From Terebella lapidaria (Eukaryota; Annelida; Polychaeta; Terebellida; Terebellidae): a stretch of 64,000 nucleotides of DNA. The number at the start of each line of letters is the position of its first letter. Within the stretch, counting starts at the first letter, position 1. The DNA is taken from positions 37,555,119-37,619,118 of the forward strand of contig OX424559.1 in NCBI GenBank assembly GCA_949152475.1, given 5' to 3'. Shown in pieces: positions 55,589 through 64,000 of the stretch. A model generated the notes under the pieces. It did no database searches. It was not told the origin of the DNA and was given only the letters and a program-made list of their open reading frames with translations. The translations under genes were made by a program, and so were the position numbers.

Positions 55589-57691
55589 TAGCAGTTTGAA
55601 CAGTAAATTATACTGTTGGTTGTTATTGTATTGCCACAAAATGAGACACTCGAAGACCATACGGGTCTACTCCAGTTTGACTCGTCGTTCAAATACAAAA
55701 ATACTCTTGATCTTCGAGGTCAGTGTTCAAGCAAGTGTTCGAGCAAGGCCAGGGTCTGATTTGGTCAAATGCCCCTAGTACTGCGATGTACCGTACAAGT
55801 CTTTCCGTGGAGATTATCTGAATGACGTTAGCACTGTGTTCAGTCACAGTGACAGCCCGAGAATTATGTGGCTAGGTGTATGCTCATAGCCTCAACGTCT
55901 CCAAGGCGGCGCGATATGTTCAATCAATCATCACTGAGGTCTTGTACTTCGTTAGTTATGATTTAAGTTTAGTGCCCCTTGGCAAGAGTACATATATTTA
56001 AGCGTTTTCTTGGTGGTATAATTGCATCAGGTAGTGAAGCCACATTTGCAACAGGTGGTGAAACCATAGATTCCTTATTTGGAACACTTCCCTTGTATCA
56101 AATAATCTTTAAATCATGCTGAAATGTTTATCATACTCCAACATCTCATTTGTGCCGGAACCATAATTTTGAGTGTGTGCTGAAGACTGACAAAATCATG
56201 TAATTTCTATGGTAATCATGTAATAGAATAGGGCTCAACGACCTATACCAAATGCATATAAATGGCGACACAGCTTGGTGTGGGTTATACAAATTTGTGT
56301 AACTCCCATTATACATATCATGTCGCCATATAATTAGTGGCTTATATCCCGAAACGAGAAGAACTACAAGAACTGCACCAACAATACATAGTTTATTTGT
56401 TTATGGTAATACTAATTTCAAATGCGATTAAAAACTGGATATGAGTAACATCAATATCTGATACCACCAGTGATGTAATTCATAAGTCCATCTTTCTATA
56501 TATATACTAGTATCTGTAAATGAATGTGAAGTACATTTACTTGATGAAATGAATGGATACATGAATTCAAAATAAACGAATATTCGCAAAGTCAGAAAGA
56601 TTTCTCAGGATTTTGAAAAAAAAAACCAACCAATTGGACTAAAAACCAATTACATTTGGTTCTGGGCTCCCGGAACTATATCTTGGTGATATCAATTTTA
56701 CTTGTAAGTACACACCTGCTAGATTCACAATATTGTCGCTATAATGATTTTCCTAAAACGACTTCATTCGTAAAGGAACTGTATTGAGTGATATCCCAAC
56801 TGTGATATCCCAACATATTCCGGGATTATGTATATGTCACTCATAGTAGAACTCCGGGTTGTAGGGTACGTGACTCTGATATATTTTGCTTCTTTTCTCA
56901 TGGATAGAAATTTCGTTTTCTGTATTGCTGTGTCCTCGACTCTGTTAGTTACACATACGCATGATCATAGTCCCAAAACAGAGCAGTCAATGCATTGCTT
57001 AGCGCTTTTGATAGTATGGAGAAGATGCTAGTCTCTAAACTGCTGCGACGAGGATATGTTTTACCAAGACTTATAGCTGCCTTTAGGAAATTATCTGCTT
57101 GATAAATACACCAAATCCGTTACTGCCATGCAACTAGATCTATTTTCATGTTCATTTGGGGAATTCGTAACAGGTGCCTCTAGTGGGGCAGGAAATGCTC
57201 AATCTTTCGGGAACACCCGATTTCACCTTCTGATGGCCATTTTTGGGGGTTCATGAGTTTCCCTGTCTTTTTTGTTCTTTCTCACTTCGTATGCCTGATA
57301 TGACTTTCTGTCCCCGGACTATGAGATTGGATAACGGACCCTGTTTTGTTCGCTTGAATACTTACTACTGGATATTGATTCTACGTCTATTCATCAGACG
57401 AGCAAATGTTTCCTGGTTGTGTCGACATGTTCAGACATTGCATAAATGAATGTACATTCATTTTGTAATAATTGCTTGGAACACACTTTGCTTATATCTC
57501 ACATGTGGGGGTACGCACTTCTGCGTGCTGTATTTAGTATGGTGGTTTCAGTACAATTTGAGTGATGTTTTAACGTCCCATGTTCAGGATGGGTGACGGA
57601 AATCGGGGGAGCGTCCATAATCCGATAACTGTCTTGTTTTGATTCGTTTTTTCGATACGAGATTTCTGATGAGTGATAAAAAACAATAACC
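55589..57691. other. No gene recognised
   Basis: AT-rich, with short random frames only. Confidence 0.4.
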
Positions 57692-58760
57692 CAGACCTAA
57701 CTTCTGACGAGATGTGGAATCTTCCTTCCCCTCAGCGAGCTGTCCCCAGATTTGGCATCGGAGATTTATGCAATCAGACAATCGCCCAAAGGCCGGTTAT
57801 TTTCTTTTCTTGAAGTGATGTTTCTTATTTAAGTATGACATATGCATGGCTAGATAATATGCTGGTAATTACTTGCAGAGCTGACCTCTGACAACATGCG
57901 AGATGTCCGATCAGACGTTCCCCTGGATCAGACTTTAGGAAGTACATCATCCAGAAGGCCTGCACAAGCAGGTAATTTTCCAGTCTTAGATTTATGAATT
58001 TTCTGGATTCGAGTGTTTCTAATTATTGGTTAGAGTCTAAATTGATTAGAGTCTTAATTTTCATGTTTTGCAGAGTTGATACCAGATGGGGCATTCAATC
58101 TTCACCCCCACGGTCAGTTGCCAGAGCCAATCCATCCCACAACACTGGCCTGATGTCGGAAGGACGTCAGTTCTTTCCCAGTACCGTGTTAAAGTTAAAG
58201 TTATCAGATTTGATATAGCGCTCTTTTCAGCCGAACTAAATCCGCTTTCAAAGGCGCTTTACACTTTAACCCCAGTCTGAGTGATTGTACTTGGAGCTGC
58301 CACACTCAAAGCGCTCTATACAACACCCATTATCAACCGGTACCCATTTAATCCTGGGTGAAGATAGACACATTAGTGGTAAATGCCTTGCCTAAGGACA
58401 CTAGTGAAATGGCACAGCAGTCCAGCTCGAGACTCGAACCCATGATCTTTGGATTACGAGTCCGACGCCTTATCCACTGCGCCACTCACTCCACTCATGG
58501 ACCGTGCACATGGACCTCTGTTGCATATGAAAATCGAACACCAGAACCAGGAAAACTATTGCATATGTTTCTTCAGTACTTCAGTCCCAGATCATCACAA
58601 GACTGAAGGTTATTGAAGAGAACCAGAGGCAGATCCTACAGTCTGTCAAAAACCGCAAATCAACCTTACAGGGTGGAGGACCTGCAGCTAGAACTAGCAA
58701 CTGCACAGCTAAGTTGGAAGCGCTCAAACAGTAGCTGGAGAATGCCAGTTACTCAGTAGC
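57692..58760 (+). pseudogene. Exon-like remnants of an unknown gene (possibly DUF4806/BEN-type)
   Basis: 57692-57811 reads DLTSDEMWNLPSPQRAVPRF and then stops. 57879-57971 is a clean 93-bp internal exon (ACTTGCAG| ... AAGCAG|GTAATT) reading LTSDNMRDVRSDVPLDQTLG. 58074 onward has a good acceptor (GTTTTGCAG|) and reads ELIPDGAFNLHPHGQLPEPI before a stop near 58153. 58575-58735 reads ITRLKVIEENQRQILQSVKN, a coiled-coil-like segment recalling the one ahead of DUF4806 domains, then a stop. The first two segments share the LTSDxM start, as if one exon had duplicated. A SINE sits in between. Stops make a working gene unlikely; the family guess is weak. Confidence 0.35.
58189..58494 (-). repeat. tRNA-derived SINE, minus-strand copy
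   Basis: Nearly identical to the reverse complement of 62933-63241: tRNA-like head with A and B boxes at 58494-58425, body with 'aaatgggtaccggttgataa' and 'gagcgctttgagtgtggcag', and tail gcgctatatcaaatctgata followed by aactttaact repeats at the low-coordinate end. Confidence 0.85.
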
Positions 58761-59219
58761 ACATATCCTGCATAAGCCTGTGGTCTCCTGGGGTATGGTG
58801 ACTGCAGGCAGATATCACGTCATATAGGGGTCTGAAACCCATGATAACGATTATAGCCTTGGATTATATGGAAATCTCCAAAACGTCATTCCGTATTTTC
58901 CCGCCTGAATTCCACGATACACAAACTAGGGAGTGGGTCACGTGCCAGCTCTCCATACGGCGTGGTATTGTCGGGGATTAGACCAATCATGATCGTGCAT
59001 TGTCATCATTCCAATGATAGTGATGTTATATCTACGTGTCCGACTGTCCGCATCGCCTTTGCACGGACATGGAAGGTGTTGTAGTATTCTCGTTCCAGGG
59101 TAAATATTCTGTATATTGTTGAAGACGTGCATGGGTATACGGCAGTACACCATAATAGAATACGTGTAAACATTCCTTAAAATGACCCCCTTGTAACTGT
59201 CAGATGCCACGATCGAACT
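58761..59219. other. No feature recognised
   Basis: No gene or repeat recognised. Confidence 0.35.
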
Positions 59220-59480
59220 TTCATTTCGAGAATTATGTAGTGTTTACAGAAGATTAGGTACGCGCACAGCACACATACCAGTGTCGTACATTAGAACGGA
59301 TGGGTGCTTTCGGAATGTACCGAATGCAAGAGATGGTCACGCAGGAAAATTGCGACCACTCATTTCTTTCATGAGAGCTCATATACGTACGCAAAGTTCA
59401 AGGTAATATCCCAGGGGTTAATTGACTAATGGCGCGGGCACAGTGTTGTAAACGAGGCAGTAATGGCCAACGTCTGTGTG
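59220..59480. repeat. Duplicated block, partner of 46537-46790
   Basis: See 46537-46790 for shared words; same orientation, moderate identity. Confidence 0.55.
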
Positions 59481-60307
59481 TTAGATCTATGTGATTCCCG
59501 CAGCTGCGACGAACATAGCGGATCCATAGTTGATGTGTATACCATATCCATCCGATATACGTGTACAGTAAAAGCAAATATATTTATAGACTCTTCTCAT
59601 CAGTGTTTGGTCGGGCTTAAGTTATAAATATCAATTTTGTCATTTCTATTCCAGTAGTGTTCCATGTCAGGCGTCTAGCGGTATGATTACAATCTTATGA
59701 CAATGGTAGTTGGTCAATACATACTTTCAATACTATGGCAAATGACATATAGTTTTGCAAATTTCTTGCAAATGTCACACAACATATCCATTTTGAATTT
59801 CTAACGAATAATTTATGATATACGTGTTTGGAAACACAAAGACACACTGAGGGGCATTTACAATTATATTGCATTATATTTTTTCAAATCATTAGTGTAT
59901 ATATGCTAATAACTTTTGTTTGATTGAATATTGAAGAAATATGTTACCTTCTTCAAAAGAAAAGGAATACAGTTTAGATACAGCGCAAAATTAGTTATCA
60001 TTCTGAGCATGCTGCGCGTAATTCCAACGTAAGTTTGGTATGTTCGGCCAAAACCGCTCGTGATTGGCATCGGTTTAATGCAATCGAACGGTGTTGATCA
60101 ACACAATTGTGTTTGCAACTACATTTAAGCAATGGCACAGCTGTAGCTCGTAGTATGTAAGACTACCAGAAGCGATAACCCCCACCCCCACACACACAGA
60201 CATACACACACACATGTTGCAGCTACATATCATCGAGGCAATAACGATATATTACATCATCTATACGAATTGACATGATTCTAGACAATATATTGTGATC
60301 GTTTTCT
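59481..60307. other. No gene recognised
   Basis: AT-rich; a CA-rich tract near 60180-60215. Confidence 0.4.
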
Positions 60308-60450
60308 TTGGCCGAGTGAGCTCAGCTCCCTTTCAGGCAATGAATATCTAGGATGTCATTACCTTCTGTACTGTCCTTGGGATCCATGATGCTTTCAGGA
60401 TGTTGCCAGTACTGAAAGTGTTGATAAAACATGGTTGATGAAACTTCAAT
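60308..60450. repeat. Duplicated block, partner of 47418-47600
   Basis: See 47418-47600 for shared words. Confidence 0.45.
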
Positions 60451-60497
60451 TATCGTATGAATGATTTAACAGACAGACGATATGTGATGAAAGCTGG

Positions 60498-60518
60498 TGA
60501 GAGAGAGAGAGAGAGAGA
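60498..60518. repeat. (GA)n microsatellite
   Basis: About ten GA units. Confidence 0.9.
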
Positions 60519-60727
60519 ATAAAACATTTTCCAAACCACGTGTTCCACGCAGTTACCATTAAGTACACTGGCGTCAAGTTGAATATCCCTATATGTCCAA
60601 CAAGTAATGGCATGTTAGTATATGGTCACATGAGCTTGCAGCCATCAGTGACTACCTACATTTTCACTGAACGTTGATCCATCGGATCCACATGTTGTCC
60701 AGACCTGTTAAATGATATAATCTGACT

Positions 60728-60762
60728 GTTGGTGGTAATAGATTGATACTTACTTTCATACA
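60728..60762 (-). repeat. Short 'GTAAGTATCAATC' family, terminal fragment
   Basis: 'tggtggtaatagattgatac' followed by ttac is the reverse complement of the family's 5' end. Confidence 0.65.
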
Positions 60763-60994
60763 CTCACACGCATTCAGGAAAAATGAAAGATGATAAAAAT
60801 GTGATCTCGTGACCCATGTTTGGTAGGTCAATATATCGATTCATAAATGATATATATTTAAATATATACAAATACTTATAGCATATGGAACGTAGGGACA
60901 CAAACATGTGATATTAGTATCTGAAACATACGTATGCACACACAAAACAAAACAAAAACACCACAAATTTAAATTGCTTAAGACAGCCGTTTTA

Positions 60995-61575
60995 GCCTAC
61001 CGACCCCAAAAAGGCCAATTTTGGGCTTTGGTAACCGTTGTCTCCTAAACTGTTTGATCTGTTTTGGAATTTTTGTTTTTAAATATTCCCCTCATGTACC
61101 TCTATGTCGTGTAAAAGTTTCTTATCCCTTGAATCGCCGGTCTGCGTGTGGCGACCATTTTGTTTTTTAGACGGGTTGACGAAAAAATTTTTTGAGGACG
61201 AATTTCACCTAGTATTTCTTTCCTTCATAATGGGAGTTTTGCGGAGTAAACTCCTAAAGCACTTCGTGATAGAGCCTAAGTTTTGGCACATTCAAATGGG
61301 AAATCATATATTGCGATTCGAATGGTGACCTTGAATTTGACCTTGAACAATGACCTTGGAATGTCAAAACGACCTTATTTGTCAGAAGAAAACGATGTTT
61401 TTTGTCTTTTGTGACCATTTTCTCAATCTATTCAGGCAATTTTCCTTGAAATCATGCAAAAGGTCCTCCTTATAACCTTTGTGATGTGTATAAGTTTCGT
61501 CGCTTTTGAATCGACGGTCTGCGTGATTTTTTGACGGGTAGACACCAAAAAAATTGTTGTTCCAAATCAAGTCAC
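60995..61575 (+). repeat. Modular hairpin-ended element, copy G (truncated)
   Basis: Contains 'aaactgtttgatctgttttg', 'cctctatgtcgtgtaaaagt', 'gaatcgccggtctgcgtgtg', 'tggcgaccattttgtt', the 'tgaccttgaatttgacct' module near 61327 and a second 'gatgtgtataagtttcgtcg' module near 61480. Both termini are missing or decayed. Confidence 0.7.
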
Positions 61576-62066
61576 TATTCGTTTTGAGCCATTTCCAGTG
61601 AAAAAAAAATTATATTTTGGCCATTGAAATTTTTTTTGACTTTTGGACCTTCAAAGATATAAGTCCATACAGAAAATGGGTGTTTGGCAATATGTACGAA
61701 CATGTTTCGACATTGGAGCTGAAGATCAGTGTAACAATTTAAATTTGAAAAATCAATACCTTGTTCAATTCTCATGATCTGCTGGAAAGTTACAGCACGC
61801 TTGGTGCTATGTTTTGTTAGTTCATTAGTTTGTCGCTTTAGAGAAATTATACTGTATTCCAAATCATCAGCATTTTATCGGCCCAGCAAAAGGACAACGG
61901 TCTAAAACCTTTCCTAGAGCGTTCGATATTAAATACGGCTGCTGAAGCAGCTGCAAATGAAACATTCCTATTCTGGAGTTTTACTTGAAAAACAAATGTC
62001 CAATGGGTAAGAAATATTCCTAAGGAAAACAGTATTAAGTCACGAAACTATTTTGTGTTTCACTAA
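61576..62066. other. No feature recognised
   Basis: AT-rich spacer between copy G and the Harbinger-like element; the minus-strand frame at 61575-61862 is unremarkable. Confidence 0.35.
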
Positions 62067-62722
62067 AGGTCCAGTCACAATGATTCGCATGATTGTATGA
62101 TCGCACGATTTTGCTGAATTAGGACTGATCACCAATGATCGCCACTACAATCGCAAGTGGCGACTGTTGATACGTTTGGTGGTACGCTTGATTGTACGAT
62201 CACTGAAAGAATGGAAAAGATTGATCGCAGGCAGTCGTACGACTAGTGGCAGCGACCGACGACCTGTCCTACCTTCACCGGTAGCGACCACCGAGTCCAC
62301 TGCATGTTTTATCATCGTTCTGGGGACCTTCAAATGGGTGGTACCACCGGTCGTGAGGTCGTACCACCGGTCGTGAGGTCGTACCACCAGTCTGGTCGTG
62401 AATAATCACACCACTGATCGTGAAGTTGTACGGCTGATTTGCACCACCAGTCGCCAGATTGTGCTTCTAGTTGCACGACCATTTTGGCTAGTCAATAACT
62501 CGCAACAATGTCAGATTGGTGGTGCCACCTTGCCCGCCTGGCACGATCGTCCTAGACCAAAGTGCGACTACAGATCGAAGGTTGGAAGTTTTGAACATGT
62601 CCATCGACCTTGCTGCGACTAGTTTCTAGTCGTACGTTTGTGTCACGATTTGTACACGATTACAAAAAAATTAGGTAGCAGCATGGTCGTATCTTGGTCG
62701 TATTACTGGTGTCAATGGGCCT
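62067..62722. mobile_element. Harbinger-like MITE with TAA target duplication
   Basis: Ends AGGTCCAGTCACA and TGTCAATGGGCCT (inverted, about 13 bases with a few mismatches), flanked by TAA on both sides (62064-62066 and 62723-62725), the target size of PIF/Harbinger. The interior is dense in gtcgtac, cgatcg and accacc words and holds a 20-bp tandem unit (gtaccaccggtcgtgaggtc) repeated at 62340-62390. No transposase. Confidence 0.7.
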
Positions 62723-62814
62723 TAAAAATACCATTTTGTTTCGAATGCTGATGTCAATTTACACATTTAAGTTCGGATATGACATTGCAATTTATCACTC
62801 AAACACAATCAAGG

Positions 62815-62900
62815 TATCAAGTTCAAGGTCATCAACAGATCTGGCATACGACTTCCTGCATACTCCCAATACATACATTAAGCTGCATGCAGATGTCAGT
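62815..62900 (-). repeat. Fragment of the AGGTCA array unit
   Basis: 'tcaagttcaaggtcatcaac', 'gacttcctgcatactcc' and 'attaagctgcatg' follow the order of one unit of the array in copy F. Confidence 0.5.
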
Positions 62901-62932
62901 TTACTTAATCTCTTTTGAAAGTGACTCGAATG

Positions 62933-63241
62933 TGGAGTGAGTGGCGCAGTGGGTAAGGCGTCGGACTCGTAATCCAAAGATCATGGGTTCGAGTCTCGAG
63001 CTGGACTGCTGTGCCATTTCACTAGTGTCCTTAGGCAAGGCATTTACCACTAATGTGTCTATCTTCACCCAGGATTAAATGGGTACCGGTTGATAATGGG
63101 TGTTGTATAGAGCGCTTTGAGTGTGGCAGCTCCAAGTACAATCACTCAGACTGGGGTTAAAGTGTAAAGCGCCTTTGAAAGCGGATTTAGTTCGGCTGAA
63201 AAGAGCGCTATATCAAATCTGATAACTTTAACTTTAACTTT
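62933..63241 (+). repeat. tRNA-derived SINE, plus-strand copy
   Basis: The tRNA-like head has an A box TGGCGCAGTGGGTAAGGCG (from 62942) and a B box GGTTCGAGTCT (from 62987), with an anticodon-loop CTCGTAA. The body of about 230 bases and the tail (aactttaacttt) match 58189-58494 almost base for base. High identity suggests recent activity of the family. It is not a functional tRNA gene: there is no acceptor-stem pairing. Confidence 0.88.
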
Positions 63242-63474
63242 ATAAAAAGTCAGAATGATCTTTGCCAGCTTTTTTGGCATTATAAATTACATTTACACCT
63301 CTGATCGGGTGCATTGCTTTTTCAGTTTTCAGAACTATTATTCTTTCTTCATGTAGTTAGTACGGACAAATAACATAATGTTTATGAAAACTCAATTTCG
63401 TTTTCGCAGGAAAATAAAATTTGAAAGCACACGATAAATACTGGCGAAACAAAATTGGTCAATTGCATAAAATT

Positions 63475-63690
63475 GATAACGTTCAAAGTCGAGTTCCGTG
63501 TAATTATCAACAGCATTACTCTTTAAATTAGTATTCTCCTCACGTAGCATATCAGCTCGCCATTACACGCTTGATGTATCCCGGCAGGCCAATCACTAAT
63601 TTATCTTACATTCACAGCCATACATAAACATTGCAACCCAAATATAGCTCAAACAAACGCAGATGGATAAACACCATTTTTCTTGAAATA
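63475..63690. repeat. Duplicated block, partner of 45675-45890
   Basis: See 45675-45890 for shared words. Confidence 0.6.
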
Positions 63691-64000
63691 AAACCTTATT
63701 CCCACAATTCACTGGGCACACTGACTGACGTCAAATTCAATTTCGTACATTCGCAATGAAAACACTTTAATGTCTATTTTCTGTTGGAGAAAAATACAAA
63801 ATTTAAGGATGGAGTAAATACTTCAGATGGCACTGCCTGAAGACTAACCTATCACAGGAATTAAAATGAACCATTCTCTTGAAATACATGTTTTAGTCAC
63901 GATAAATACTCTTATTGTTACTACGAAGAATATGAACATGCGCACATTCGACCTCTATTAGTGGGTCACATGCAATCATCAAGGGCATCCCTCATTCAAT
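63691..64000. other. No feature recognised
   Basis: AT-rich end of the window. Confidence 0.35.

Noticed and set aside
62942-63010. Functional tRNA gene
   Set aside because: A and B boxes are present but the acceptor stem does not pair, and the segment is the head of a ~309-bp SINE with a second copy at 58189-58494.

Overview
This is metazoan nuclear DNA: AT-rich, mostly non-coding, with spliced genes, animal-type extracellular enzymes (a heparan-sulfate 2-O-sulfotransferase relative and a kringle-bearing arylsulfatase) and a very high density of small mobile elements. The mixture of element families (Tc1/mariner, hAT, Harbinger-like, tRNA-derived SINEs, Ty3 LTR element, foldback elements) suits a marine invertebrate bilaterian such as an invertebrate deuterostome or a lophotrochozoan; the species cannot be fixed from the sequence alone.

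Host genes are few. The last exon of a Sulfotransfer_2-family gene lies at 966-1571 (+). A complete three-exon gene for a secreted kringle-plus-arylsulfatase lies on the minus strand (coding 13713-15864, 5' UTR exon near 16274-16310, TATA box 16336-16343). A spliced hAT-transposase-derived gene (ZNF862/KIAA1586-like) runs on the minus strand from about 53965 to 51055 and carries two frame-disrupting changes. Weak exon-like remnants sit at 12700-12975 (-), 23760-24700 and 57692-58760 (+).

The rest is layered repeats. The dominant one is an unclassified modular element with hairpin ends, a GTC-rich 5' segment and internal arrays full of AGGTCA half-sites; about ten copies or fragments occur, the largest at 6217-7525 (+) and 29236-31622 (-). 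Foldback elements with shared CTACGG termini and 4-bp target duplications occur at 22460-25334 and 27579-27888. A TTAA-flanked foldback family occurs at 5078-5463 and 20600-20958. A direct-repeat block with seven perfect TGACGTCA sites covers 8211-9250. A hAT-type and a Harbinger-type non-autonomous element, three kinds of tRNA-derived SINE and a seven-copy short repeat family fill much of the remainder.

The centre (31691-42353) is a clear nest: a dead Tc1/mariner copy was split by a 9.5-kb Ty3/gypsy LTR retrotransposon (32578-42049) whose two 742-bp LTRs read as identical and which has a 4-bp target duplication, so that insertion is young. From about 43.6 kb onward, short homologous blocks recur at several places (and at 19.5-21.5 kb), the trace of older segmental duplication.
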